Positions 44,658 to 57,670 of a stretch of 64,000 bases of DNA are shown here, piece by piece. The notes under the pieces were generated by a model that was not told the DNA's origin, made no database searches, and was given only the letters and a program-made list of their open reading frames with translations. The translations under genes were made by a program, and so were the position numbers. Where the stretch lies: contig VCAZ01000128.1 of assembly GCA_005784505.1 (NCBI GenBank), positions 248,501-312,500 of the forward strand. Reading direction: 5' to 3'. This DNA is from Bagarius yarrelli. Its lineage: Eukaryota > Chordata > Actinopteri > Siluriformes > Sisoridae. How positions within the stretch are numbered: the stretch's first letter is position 1; the number at the start of each line of letters is the position of its first letter.

Positions 44658-47600
44658 CTACAGCCGGGCGTTTTTTGTGCCTGTTGAAGTTTTATCACGA
44701 GGAACTCGGCCCAAGTTATAAAACTCCTTGTTGGGTCTCATGTCTGTAAGATGAGCCATGCGGTTAGACAAGGCAAAGAAAGCAGTGATGGCAGTGATGT
44801 CCCAGATATCCTCACGATCAAATCCGTGGGCCTCCAGTGAGCTTAAGTGCGCGTCTGTCACCGTCTCGCTGCGACACACAGTCAGGGCGAAGTCCAGCAT
44901 GGCTCGCTCCCGTGCAGTAAGATCTGCAAGTTTATAATTCACTGCCACCTGCAGGACGAGAGAATGTGAGCGGTGTCAGAACAGCATATGAAAAAAAATA
45001 CGGGAAGGTTTTCTCCAAATATTATCGAAAAAAATCTTGTAGACGACAAATCGAGTTTGGCATGAAAATAAATTCCAGATGACAAACTTGCCTGATTAGA
45101 ATATTAAAACATAAATCTATATTTTTAAGCTTATTAAAAAATGGAAGAAATTTCACTGAATTTTACAGTCTTATTTAAATACATTACATAATAAGTGAAA
45201 ATGAGAGTGGGAGAATAAGCACACACACACACACACACCTGATCAGCTAGCCTGGGCTTCTTAGAGTAGATACGATGCAGTGCGCTGTGGGCTATAACGC
45301 AGTACAGACAGTTGTTATGAGCGCTGGTCGCTACAACAATCAACTCCCGATCTGCCTTTGACAAACCTCCTGTAACAAGACACACAAATTCATCTACGAT
45401 TCAATGAATCAGTTCACTAAATGATTCGATACAAATCATGATCCGTTATGTGTGAGATTCCGTTTTTTTTATGTGTCTCAACCTTTTATTATTATTGCTG
45501 TACTGAATTTCTGTTCTTTTAACTTGTGATTTTATGTGTAAAGTGATTTTAAGTATTGATTTTTAAAGGCGCTCTATATATAAATATATATAAATATCAT
45601 CATCATCATCATCATCATCATCAGAATTGTTATTATTATTAACATTCATGTCATGAAGTAAAGAATTAATATGTTTAAAAGTGCCTGAAATAAAGAACAA
45701 AAATCAAGAAAATTAGGAAAGAAAAATTGTAAAATAATTATAAACATGAAAAAGGGAAAAAGTAAACCAAATGGCCAAAAGTTAGTGGACACCTGACCGT
45801 CACATCCATGTGTGTGTCTAACGCAAACTGTTACCGAAGTTTTAATTTAATTCAGTTTAATTTAATTGGTCAAACAAACGAATGAACGTTGTTTTAAAGC
45901 AGTTCTACAGAACAGAAGAAATATGAAAAAAAGTTCAGAATTAATATTAGACATAAAATATAGAGTATGTGTCATTTTTATCCATAATCAGAAACCCGGG
46001 GAGACGGTACTCTACCGTCCCAAAAGTTTGTGGACACCTCACCATTATATCCATAAGTGCTTCGTCTGCGTTTTAATTAGAGTGGAAAAACTTGAGTGTT
46101 CTTCACAGAGTCCTGATTCTGACTCCACCCCTTTAAACGGAACACCTTTGGGATGAACTGGAACCCTGACTGAACCCCAGACCTCCTCACTATTACATCA
46201 TCAGTGTCTGATCTCACTCATACTATTGCAGATAAACGAACAGTTGTGGAGGTTATTATAGGAGTTAGAGTGAGACTACATCTGGAACAGGATGTTCAGG
46301 AAACACATACTGTATGAACGTGATGGTCAGCTGTCCTAATACTTATATAGTTTTCAGTATATAGAAGAATTTAAAAATGTATAGATTAATGGGCGTTTTG
46401 ACAATTTATTTTGAGCGTATATGTTCGAAGGTGAACAAAAGGAATGCAGTGTATAAAGGTTATAAGGTGTGCGTACCCGTCTCCTTGTTCATAAGCAAAT
46501 TATAATAAGAGAAGAACGCTCGGAACTCTGCGGGTCGATGAGAAAGAACCTTGAAGACGTTTGGCAGGAAGCCACCCTGAGGAAAGCATATTATATTATA
46601 TAGTAATATACCGTAAATAAACACACACAGTTTATAGATATATATTTATATATAAAGATGTGAGAACTATAGATTAGCTGTCATGCCTTCATCTCGACCT
46701 CCTCCATCAGCTCCACTAGGTCGTACGGCAGGTTTTTCTTGTACGGCACAGGATAGCGGCTGATTTTTTCCTCTTCACTGCTGCTGCTGCTACGGTGAAA
46801 AAAGCTGCCTGGTGTCCTGACACACACTCTGTTCTCCATCAGCGAGAGACTGGGCTGCAAAGGGTTAAACAGAAAGTGAGTTTACTGTTTATTTAAAGCT
46901 GATCACAAAAAACTAGCATAAACTAGTTCCTTTTAGCCAAAAAACAATGAAAGTGAGGAAGTGGTAGCTCGGTGGTTGAGGTGTTGGGTAATCTGGGTTC
47001 GATTTCCAGCACCACCAAGTTGCTCATCTTCCGAGCCCCTGAGCAAGGCCCTCAACCCCTTATTGCTGCATTGTAGAATTGTATAAATAAATAAAATAAA
47101 ACGTTGCTCTGGGTAAAGACGTCTCCCAAAATGCTGTAAAAAACATTACAATGACCTGCAAAGGCAACATCTGGGACAGAAGATCTGCCACGGGGGCAGT
47201 AGCGCTGCTTATAACTTACACTATATTAGCAGGGGCAGATTGATCATTGGGTAATATTATTAAACACTGTTTTTTTAACCAATCAGATTGTTAAAACCCG
47301 TTTACTGAAGCTGAAGCTCGCTAACTAGCGCACGATGATGTCAACATTTCCCCGTCCTTTTATTCAAACACATGTTCTCTGTATTGCTACGGTTGACTTT
47401 TATTTCTCTTCTCTCCACATCAAACCTCCACCTCTCCAGAGCAAACCTTCACCACTCCAGCGTTTCCCCCACCTTTCCAGAGCAAACCTCCACCTCTCCA
47501 GCTTTTTGTCCACCTCTCCAGCTTTTCCTCCACCTCTCTAGAGCAAACCTTCACCTCTTCAGCGTTTCCCCCACCTTTCCAGAGCAAACCTCCACCTCTT

Positions 47601-48275
47601 TAGAGAAACCTCCACCTCTCCAGAGCAAACCTCCACCTCTCCAGATCAAACCTCCACCTCTCCAGAGCAAACCTCCACCTCTCCAGATCAAACCCTTCAC
47701 TCTGCAAACCTCCACCTCTCCAGCTTTCCTCCACATGTCTAGAGCAAACCTCACTCCAGCTTTTCCTTTTTCCTCCACCCTGTCCACCTCTCCAGCTTTT
47801 CCTCCACCTCTCTAGAGAAACCTCCACCTCTTTAGAGAAACCTCCACCTCTCCAGAGCAAACCTCCACCTCTCCAGCTTTTTCTCCACCTCTCCAGCTTT
47901 TTCTCCACCTCTCCAGCGCAAACCTTCACCAATTCAGCTTTTTCTCCACCTCTCCAGCTTTTCCTCCAGACCAAACCTCCACCTGCCCCCTGCTCTCACT
48001 ACAGATCACAATGTCTTTACACAAATCTAAGTTAAAGTTTAAATTTAAAGTTAAGGCATAAATATTTTAAGTTGCAGTGTTAAAAAACCCCCGAAGAAGA
48101 AAACTGCATTAAACAGATGTGCAGCAGCAGCAGCAGTAATGCATTAAAGATCATAAATTAAAAGTTATATAATAAATCGGACCTGGTGCTGGAAAAGATT
48201 TGGTAATAAAATTCTTACCAATAAACCCACAGCAGAAAGACGAAGTGATCTCATAACAGCGCGACACAACAACAT
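44658..48275 (-). CDS. AhpD-like peroxidase-related protein (CMD domain), probably mitochondrial
   Basis: Exons in transcript order: 48219-48275, 46687-46854, 46477-46576, 45239-45369, 44658-44948; 248 residues. The product belongs to the carboxymuconolactone decarboxylase/AhpD superfamily and most resembles bacterial 'peroxidase-related enzymes'. Visible family features are GGFLPNVFKVLSHRPAEFRA, SKADRELIVVATSAHNNCLY, the redox motif C129-x2-C132-x3-H136 with E117 twelve residues before C129 (the AhpD spacing), REDIWDITAITAFFALSNRM, and MRPNKEFYNLGRVPR. The expected chemistry is thiol-dependent peroxide reduction; the substrate is unknown. The N terminus MLLCRAVMRSLRLSAVGLL is basic and hydrophobic, as in a mitochondrial presequence. 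A second in-frame ATG is at 48254. Exon 2 appears to end at a GC donor (AAG|GCATGA). Intron 1 contains a minisatellite. No mammalian symbol is given because I do not recall a mammalian orthologue. Confidence 0.88.
45222..45238. repeat. (CA)n overlapping an AhpD-like gene splice donor
   Basis: On the gene strand exon 4 ends CAG and the intron starts GTGTGTGTGTG, so the donor itself is part of a (GT)n run. Confidence 0.85.
45775..46365 (+). mobile_element. Tc1/mariner-type element remnant
   Basis: GTTAGTGGACACCTGACCGT and GTTTGTGGACACCTCACCAT (a near-duplicated end), then GGGATGAACTGGAACCCTGA, CCAGACCTCCTCACTATTAC and TGTCTGATCTCACTCATACT. These match the transposase-like 3' part of a frequent fish element; frames are broken. 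It lies in intron 3 of the AhpD-like gene. Confidence 0.6.
46953..47150 (+). mobile_element. SINE in intron 1 of the AhpD-like gene
   Basis: GAAGTGGTAGCTCGGTGGTT (head), GGGTTCGATTTCCAGCACCA (B box), CCTGAGCAAGGCCCTCAACC and TTGCTCTGGGTAAAGACGTC (tail). It is antisense to the host gene. Confidence 0.8.
47405..47990. repeat. ~21-bp minisatellite in intron 1 of the AhpD-like gene
   Basis: The unit is AACCTCCACCTCTCCAGAGC plus A, repeated about 27 times with variants (TTTTTCTCCACC, TTCACC). Both strands show open Pro/Leu/Ser or Trp/Arg/Gly frames that are repeat artefacts. Confidence 0.9.
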
Positions 48276-48892
48276 CTCCGAACTTATTTTAATTTTAATT
48301 ATTCTCTCTAGAAAGTTAAAGGCGAGCTGGAAAAATCCTTACACAAAAGTCACAACAATAACGCACTCCTTATTGTGACGCTCCAGCACAAACACCAATC
48401 AACACGCAGAACTGCGACACGCCTCCCTTTCATCGACCAATCAAATATTCAAATCCTGCATATATTTAACTCTGGATTCTATTTTTGTCTTCCGTGTTAA
48501 AAACATTGCTAATTCAAAATAAAAGTCAATCCTCAACTAGACTTCGAGCTCGCTTTATACAGGGTGTCCCATAAGTGGGTAAATAAATGGGTCGAATTGA
48601 ACATTTTTGGATATCGATTTAATTAACACAGTTTATTTAAATGTAAATTAAAAAGAAATAAATCATTAAGAAATTTCAAACAGTCTCTGGATCAAATCCC
48701 AACAACAAAAAAACTGCAACGACAGACATACTTTAATTTTGACAAATAGAAGGGGGAAGTAAAATACGGAGGTTTATATTTATGCCGTTTTCACATGACG
48801 GAAGTGAATTATTGTTTTGTGTTGCTAAACTGTGAGTTTTTATTGTATTTTTTCGTTCCAGTCCCATCATTAAGCGCGGTTTTAGTCCTGTA
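48276..48892. promoter_or_regulatory. Bidirectional promoter interval, AhpD-like gene and smim19
   Basis: 617 bp separate the divergent start codons. There is no TATA box at a fixed distance from either start. CCAATCA occurs at 48439-48445. Shared control is inferred from spacing alone. Confidence 0.45.
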
Positions 48893-50087
<1,195 letters not shown>

Positions 50088-50206
50088 AATCTGTGTGTGT
50101 GTGTGTGAAGGTCACCGGAGTTTACCAATGTGAAGATGCTGTATATTGTAAAGTTATGTTCAACTGTGCAATGTTTGAGCTACAACATTTTGATTTCTTT
50201 TGTCAT

Positions 50207-50254
<48 letters not shown>
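50207..50254. repeat. (CA)n in the smim19 3' untranslated region
   Basis: About 24 CA units upstream of the poly(A) signal. Confidence 0.95.
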
Positions 50255-50256
<2 letters not shown>

Positions 50257-51234
50257 CTCACTGAGTGGAAGCATTAATATTTCACTTGAATAAAGAAAAG
50301 TACCTTGTATAAGTGATAAAATACTTATGATCCATTGCTGCCATCTACCGGTTGTTGTAAGTATTGCATGTTTATAGACTAGCAAGTTTTTTTTTCTTCC
50401 TGTTTTTACAGTTAAATTCATTTAAATTATTAGAAACGTAGTAATAATCATTTAATAACACTTAATTATTATTTTTATTATTGTATAGTTTGTCTGTGCT
50501 GTTCTACCCTTTTGTTTCACTTATTGCATCCGAATGTACAGTTCTGGATGAATTCTTTCCCCTCCATGTACTCATAGACTTCACAGGTGTTGTTGTAGTG
50601 TTTGTAGTGTAAAAAAAATAAATATTAGAATTGAAAGTAATTTTAACGTGATGCATTAAACAAAATGCTTTAAAAGGTGTCTGACTTCTGTCTCCCTCTG
50701 GTGGCCGTTTGAGGTAACAGCAGAATTTGTATTATGGATTTTCAGTCTACAGATTTATTATTAATAATAATAATTAACAATAATAATAATAATATGTTAA
50801 TTAGTTATTATTTTTGTGCACTGTGTGCTTCAGGTACCACATTAATGTTGTCATTTAGTACTGCGACATTAAAAGTGTAAATGAAAACCTTTTAAACACT
50901 TTTGTGTGTTTGCTAATGTTAAAAAACAGCAGCAACTAATAAAATGAACAATAAGTGTGTTAGATTTATAGTGTGTGAATAATTCTTAGATTGACAATAA
51001 TTAGTTGTGGTACTGAAGGGCCCCCAAATAAAAATCTGCTAGTGGCCCCGTAACATAGAAAATATTTATTCAGGGTTTCTTTTTTAAATCCACAGCCTGT
51101 TGGGTTGGTGATGTAATCCAAATATTCAGATTCTGTTTTTTTTTTTCTTTTTTTATTATTAAATAAAACGAAGCGCTTTTGTTATTATTACAAAAGAGAT
51201 TTAATGTCGGGCCGCACAAGTGAGCCACGGCCTA

Positions 51235-51600
51235 GTTAAGTCAAGTCACTCTTATTTCTTTAGCACTTTTAACAATCGGGATTGTTTCCGAGCCGTTTTA
51301 CAGAAATACGTCTGTAACGACATCATTAAACACTCATTAAAACACTGAATTTAATTAATATCTATAAATTAAAAGTCCCCAACTAAGCAAGCCGGAGGCG
51401 ACGGCGGCAAGAACCCAAAACTCCATCAGTGACAGATTGGAGGGGGTGGGGGGGTGGGGTGGGTTGTGTGTGTGTGTGTGTGTGTGTGGGGGGGGGGGTC
51501 AGTTCTCCTCTGACCAGATAAACCAGTAGGTTTTTCCATACAGTAAAGATTCTATTGGTTTTGTCCGGATGGCCTCTAGAAGACAAGAGATCACTGAGGA
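51235..51600 (+). repeat. Dispersed fish repeat
   Basis: AGTCACTCTTATTTCTTTAG, AACAATCGGGATTGTTTCCG, GCAAGCCGGAGGCGACGGCG and GGCAAGAACCCAAAACTCC resemble a frequent catfish-type interspersed repeat. A G-rich microsatellite (51440-51498) splits it. Confidence 0.5.
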
Positions 51601-52958
51601 ACTGCCTTATTGTCTCCAGGTGATGGTGGCGACGGTGAGCTCGGAAAAACAAAGAACAGACGTATGTTAGTGTGGATGCCATTCGACTGGTGATAAAGAA
51701 ATACCGTGTGTGTTATTGGAGGTGTTTCCCGGCTGATTATTGCAGTCTGATAAACCCTTTAACGGATCTGAATAATGTCTTTAAATTTAGGCGTAAACTG
51801 GCAGACACCAACGAACAGCCCTTAAATTCGGCATTATTCCACCATGTAATAAACACAGATACACACCATTTAAAGGAACCTTTGATAAATCAACAAACCG
51901 TTTCACTGTCCGTTTCTCTAAACTCCTCAAACTAAAACAAACACGAGGAGGGCCGGAAAGGGGCGGCCGATTTCAACACGTCTGTCAGTCAGTGGTGGTT
52001 TTGTGTTTACGGCGGCGGTGCCACCCTGCCTGCTCCAGCCACCCCGTTCAGCCTTCCTGCTCAGAGCTCTAATCTCTTCTGGGAGCTACAGTTCCAGACA
52101 GACGTAAACACGTCCCAACCACATGGCCTGGATCTCCTCCAGCAGACTGCAAAAACACCAGCGCATCCAGACACTCTGGCTGAACAGGACAGAACGCTGA
52201 AACACTGCTGCTTTACAGGAGAAGTGCAGTTCCACAGCGTTACGAGGTGCTTTCACCACCATCTGCTGGATCCTGTGACGAATGTTACAGTCCAACTTTC
52301 CTGGTTTTTATAAATATTATAAATATTTTTCCCCACAACCGCAAAATCTACTGAACTCTGCATTACACCGCTAGATTAAAAGATTAGATTAGATTATAAT
52401 CTCGTCTGCTTGTGGTGGTCTGGTGTCCACAGACTGTTGGCGTTTATAGTGTTTGTAGATTTGGATGTGTCGTTCTGTCTTGCAGCTTTTTGCTCTGTTT
52501 GGAAACACACCGTGTTTTATAAGACGCCGTGTCAAACCTGCACTTTGAAGCTGTTCCAGACGCAGACGGCTGCATTAAACAAACGAGACAAAAAGTGTGT
52601 GAAGAAATCATGCGGCATGCGACTCGTTCGTATTAATTCACAGGGACAAATGTGGGTCGCAATCAAACAACCGTCTCATTGCGCAAAAATCTGCATCTTT
52701 TTTCTTCTTTCAAAGGCCCACACGTCACAGTCAGGGTGTGCCGCCATGTTGCCTGTCTCCACGGATCAGATGTGACAATTGCCTTCATCCACCCCTCCGC
52801 TCTGCTGTTCCGAGTTCCTTCTCATCTGCATCCCTCCATCCTTTTCTTTTCTCTTTTTGTTGCAGGTGGAACGTGGTATCAGGCGGGAGTGAAAAAGAAC
52901 AGATGCTAATTAAAGAAGGGCAGCGAGACAGCAGAGCAAACAGAAAGACATTTAGAAG

Positions 52959-53105
52959 ATGAAGGTGCGGAGGAATCTGGGAGCAGAGGAAGCAGACGTG
53001 TCTGCTGCTGCTCGTGTCTTCTCTTCCGCAGCGCTTTTGCTCAGGCGCCACCGACGGATCAAACGTGAGCAGGTGGAGGTGTGTGAAATTTCCTTCATCC
53101 CTTAA
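52959..53105 (+). CDS. Unassigned 48-codon ORF, possible first exon
   Basis: ATG at 52959 opens MKVRRNLGAEEADVSAAARV, then a Leu/Arg-rich stretch (SSAALLLRRHRRIK). A good donor (C|GTGAGC) lies at 53064-53065; without splicing the frame stops at 53103. Base composition is richer in G+C than the flanks. I recognise no family and no downstream partner exon, so this may be chance or a non-coding element. Confidence 0.2.
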   Translation: MKVRRNLGAEEADVSAAARVFSSAALLLRRHRRIKREQVEVCEISFIP

Positions 53106-53478
53106 AAAAAACCTCTTAAACTAATAAAGAACAGAGGATGAATTTTTGTCTCGAACTTCTTATTCTCAACTTTAGCAAATTGTAGGAACTTTAGGACTTT
53201 AGAACTTTTAATCGAAGTAATTCTTAATAATTGTTTTGTTCTGTTCGTTCGTTCATTTGCTGACTTTATGTCTTATGTCCTATTCGCACAGAATTAATAT
53301 TGACCTGTGACCTCTGGTTAACCTGTGACCTCTGGTCGTGTGTTTCTAAATCACAGAAGGTCCTCAGACAACACTAATCCCGTGTGAATAGTACTTTATG
53401 TGTTACATGTGAAGATTAAGAGCAAAGGTTTTGGTTACTTATAAGCTTTAAATACTAACTTAAGTCTTTCTTAACCTG

Positions 53479-53770
53479 GTTATCCATCCATCCATCCATC
53501 CATCCATCCATCCATCCATCCATCCATCGTCTATACCCGCTTTATCCTAATCAGGCTCACAGGGAGGTTTATTCCAGCTGTCATTGGTTGAAAGGCAGGG
53601 GTCACCCTGGAGAGATCACTAGTCTATCACAGGGCAGATCAGCAGTCTATCTAACATGCATGTTTTTCGACTGTGGGAGGAAACCGGAGAACCCGGAAAA
53701 AACCCAACACGTGGAGAACATGTAAACTCCACACAGAAAGGGACCTTCTCGCTGTGAGGTAACAGGTGCT
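53479..53770 (-). mobile_element. L2-type SINE tail
   Basis: (ATCC)n at 53479-53528, then CTATACCCGCTTTATCCTAA, GACTGTGGGAGGAAACCGGA and CATGTAAACTCCACACAG. It is the minus-strand version of the 8810-9109 tail. Confidence 0.75.
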
Positions 53771-53861
53771 ATAGCTGATTAGATTAGGTACAATTTTTGC
53801 AATAGTGGGAAGAAATGAGGAAATTTTAATATAAGTATTGTTGATATGCAGAATAAAATAA

Positions 53862-54032
53862 AAAGTGGCAGTTCAATTGATAAGGTGATGGGTTGTGGTT
53901 TGGAAGATTGTGTGTTTGATTCCCAGCACCATCAATCTGCCACTTTGGGCCCCTGAGCAAGACCCTTAACCCTCAACTTCTCAGCGTGATTAAAGAATTA
54001 GATAAATGTAAGTGGCTCTGGATAAGGGTGTC
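53862..54032 (+). mobile_element. SINE
   Basis: AAAGTGGCAGTTCAATTGAT (head), GTTTGATTCCCAGCACCATC (B box), AGCAAGACCCTTAACCCTCA and GTGGCTCTGGATAAGGGTGT (tail). Confidence 0.8.
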
Positions 54033-55366
54033 CATGAGCATCTCTGCTGCAGACTCGATGATTTCCTCAAGGTCATCTAGTATTCACACCTAAGCTCCAC
54101 AGTTCCTCTCTGAGCCCAGATCCATCCGTCATGACCGCAATGTTTAGCTGTGCCCTGGCTAGAGTCCCTCAGTGGCTCCTATATCAGGGTCTGCTCCGGT
54201 CACTGGAAGAGAACAGGCCCAAACGCCAGCCGCTGTTGCTGCCAGAACCAGACCTGAACAGCAAACACAGACCAGCCTTTATCTCTGGCCCAGGTTTAGG
54301 CCTCAGACAAGCCCCCGTCCCCTGCTGAGTGGAGCCAGGCTGACTCTGTTTGGCCACGATCGCAGTTGCCAAGAAGGACATCTCTGTCAATATTTACCCC
54401 ATCATTAAAACAGCAAACCAAGGACGTTTTGTTAGGATGGAGCACCAGAAGCTTCTATCGTTCTTGTCAATTTATTTTGCTCATTTTTGTATCCACAGCT
54501 GGAAAAATCCGGCATGTTATTCCATGTATTGCAACTGCCCTGTCTGAAATGTTTCAGCATTCTCCACATCGCTGTGCCAGCCTTTTATTATCTTCAGACT
54601 GTTCACCTGACAGTGTCAGTCAAATAAACTGGCCAGCTGGTGTTAGTTTGGCTCCTCGGTGCCATTCTCACGGCTTCATCAGGTGTCTGTCTGTTATTGA
54701 CACAGACAGGCTGCCTCTTGCATGTCATCACCAGTGACTCGTTCTCTAACCTTCCACAACTCCAATATTTCTGAAAACACTTTGCCTGCCTGGCAGCAGC
54801 TGTAGCCGTTTCATGCTTTAGCGAGAAACCCGTAGCTCGTTTCCTTCAATATCATTAAACGAATACTCTAATAAACCTTAAAGTGGTAGGCATTCTTATA
54901 AAGCTGTCCGGTGTTTCCTGGGGGCAGGTGAAACAGATGTGGCTAACAGCTGGCGCTACAGCGGTGCTGCAGCTGCCAGGGTTTCTTCCATGGCTATCGG
55001 TTCCATCATCATATGTTAACCATGCGTCCATGTGAAACTGATAATAGCAGATTAATTCGTGCAGCTCCTCTGATCCGATGCTGAAACCGTCCACATATGA
55101 ACAGAGGCGCTTTTATAAATGACAGAAAATCAGTTGGACTGCACCTGGAACTGAACTGAACAGAAGTAAATGAGATCTAATACGTTCCACATGTGATCAT
55201 AACCAGCCTCAGCCAGTCACGTGTGGACAATAGCTTACTAATAACCCACATCTAAGGCACCAGGGACCCTCTTACTGCCTTTAGAACCACCGGATATCTT
55301 TTATTGATTTCTGTTACACATTGTGCCGCTTCCTGAAATCGCTTCATTTCCTCTTCTTGTCAATAG

Positions 55367-55747
55367 TCAGAGGAAGAAATCTGCTGGGGTTTTTTTGTTC
55401 TTTTTTTGCGCCTCGGGGTTGAGCATGAGGACAGAATCCCTGAAGAACTGCTGCTGCACTTTTCGAAGCTGACCTACTGATTGATTCAGAGCCACTCTGA
55501 CAGCCAGAATTCGTTGATGAGCGCTGCCACTGTTAGTTAGCTCCAGCGTCGAGCCAGCTCTCTCTAACGAACAATTATAGTCTGCGAGCAGACATACTGT
55601 ATCTACTCGTCTCCTACACACTGCATATTCTTCTTCACTGGGAGACACTGGGGTGGTGGGGCAATTAGTATCACACAATAGATTCAGTCTATGTCCGACA
55701 GTAAATATGATCGTTCTCCCAAATGCTCTCCGCTCAACACTTTTCAA
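55367..55747 (-). CDS. Unassigned 126-residue ORF
   Basis: The frame runs from MKSVERRAFG to a stop at 55367. It is not low complexity: it contains SPSEEEYAVCRRRVDTVCLL, LERAGSTLELTNSGSAHQRI and the heptad-like VALNQSVGQLRKVQQQFFRD, ending in a lysine-rich PEAQKKNKK. The composition looks protein-like, but I recognise no family. Nearby TGTGGGTCGGGACCCC (about 55787-55803) resembles the end of a mobile element, so it could be transposon-derived or chance. Confidence 0.25.
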   Translation of the reverse strand: MKSVERRAFGRTIIFTVGHRLNLLCDTNCPTTPVSPSEEEYAVCRRRVDTVCLLADYNCSLERAGSTLELTNSGSAHQRILAVRVALNQSVGQLRKVQQQFFRDSVLMLNPEAQKKNKKTPADFFL

Positions 55748-57129
55748 AGTATGACGTGACCCTCCACAGAGCTCGCTAAGACCCTGTTGTGGGTCGGGAC
55801 CCCCTGTCGGGAAGCGCTACACTGTACTGATGGTACATGATTGGCTAACTGAATAAGATTGTGGATGAGCAGGTGTTTAAGTGTTGCTAATGATATGGCA
55901 GGTAAATGAATGTCTATCTAAGGCTAAATAAAACCTCTACAGTGGAGCTTTTTTCCTCAGTTTTCTTCTTTTTCACGTTCTTTGCACTGTAATTTATTTT
56001 ACCAGAATGTTTAATCAATAATTTATCTGGTATTTTTTATTTTATCCAGCTGGCTGGTCCATGTTCTGGCTGGTTTGTACTCATGAGCTGTAAATATATC
56101 TAGCGTAAATGCATAGTAGAAATTTTTGCGTCAATCTGGCTGTAGTTTAGTCTGATAATTAAAAAAAAAAAAAAACCGAATTCTATACACACATGCGGGC
56201 ACGAGCTCTATTTTCATCTCACCATGTGGACATGGTTGGAATCCAGCGACACAAAAGCTGAGAAGTTGTGGGAGAACGGCACTGGAATTCAGTGAAAATT
56301 CCCCCGGTTGTGTAAAACAGGGTAGTGCTGATGGAGCTCTAGAAATAAAGAGCGTGAGTAGTGAGTGTGGTTCGCCATAATTACAAAGCTCTTAAACTCT
56401 GGCTCAAACGCTCCGTCTGACTGCTGCCTGGCTCACACACACATGCACACGCCTCTGTCTGGTGGAACTAAACTATGTTTTTCACTCAATTTTCACATGT
56501 CTAGGACTATAAAAAGAATGTCACGGGCTGTATAAGAGCCAAGAAATTCTTTTGAGGAAAAGGAAAACAGTGTAGGTGTTCACGCTCTCGTGGTTTCAAA
56601 AGACATCAAAAATGAACGGGTTAAAATGACCGTAGACTGAAATCATACTCGCAGAAACAGATCAGTATATACAGTGTTTAAGATCATGTTACACTTCGTC
56701 GAGTTTTACTAAAGTCCACATTGCAAAAACAGGATCCTCCCTTACAGTTAATACACCACAACATCTACTACACCAGTTGCCTCTCTTTACTTGGTAATTA
56801 CTTTTAATGATCTCTTTCTTTTCTCTCTGTGTCTTGGTCCCTTTGTTCTCTTACTTCTTTTCACTAATTACTGAAAAAGCACACATGTACAACTATAACA
56901 TCAGTTACGGTTTCTGTGATCAGCTGATATCAGAGACAGGAAGTAACGAAGTACTAATATATTGTTACTGTACTTAAGTTTTTGCCCCTACTAGCGATGT
57001 GTGGTGATTGGGGAGCTGTTGTAGCTGCCGCTTTTTGGCTATCCACTAATTCAAATTAATAAAATTTGGTTATTTATTAAAAATATATTGATATAATATA
57101 TAGCAAATGCCAAGAATTTCAGCAGCTGG

Positions 57130-57215
57130 AAACCTGAATCAGGGAAAAATGGGACCACCAACACTGCTGGGCCCCTTAGCAAGGCCCTTAAACCCAACAC
57201 TCTGGTTACAAATGT
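57130..57215 (+). mobile_element. SINE fragment
   Basis: Only the body is left: ACCACCAACACTGCTGGGCC, CCTTAGCAAGGCCCTTAAAC. Confidence 0.6.
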
Positions 57216-57617
57216 CGGTGTAAATTAATGCATCAAATTTAAATTTATGTTTTTATGTTTTATTGTGAATTGAAAATTGCCGCATGTGATTTAATAGTCT
57301 TAGTTTTCATTTTTTTTTAGATAAATAAATTTGGGTTGTTTTTTATGTTATGAATATATATCTCCCTCCGTTTAAAGAAACAAGTTGACACCACCGGCGC
57401 TCACATTAAAATTTAACAATTAGCTTGTAAAAAAAAATACATAGGTATATCAAATGTCAGACTTTAATGTGTGTGCTTTGCACTATGACTTGTTCCTCGT
57501 CTCTAGCTGAAATTGTCCTGTTTATATAAGGCTAAATTTTGCTAGCACATGATCACATTCTTGTTACTACATTGAATTTGACAGCTGAAGTTTAAAAGCT
57601 AAGTAATCTGACAGATC

Positions 57618-57670
57618 TGGAACCGGAACCTGAACCTGAACCTGAACCTGAACCTGAACCTGAACCTGAA
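57618..57670. repeat. (GAACCT)n hexanucleotide repeat
   Basis: About nine units. Confidence 0.95.

Noticed and set aside
47372..47974. Pro/Leu-rich plus-strand and Trp/Arg/Gly-rich minus-strand ORFs
   Set aside because: Artefacts of the 21-bp minisatellite.
54131..54737. Plus-strand ORFs of 65-123 codons
   Set aside because: No start context, splice pattern or family signature; overlapping frames in both strands are similarly open. The region is left as unexplained unique sequence.
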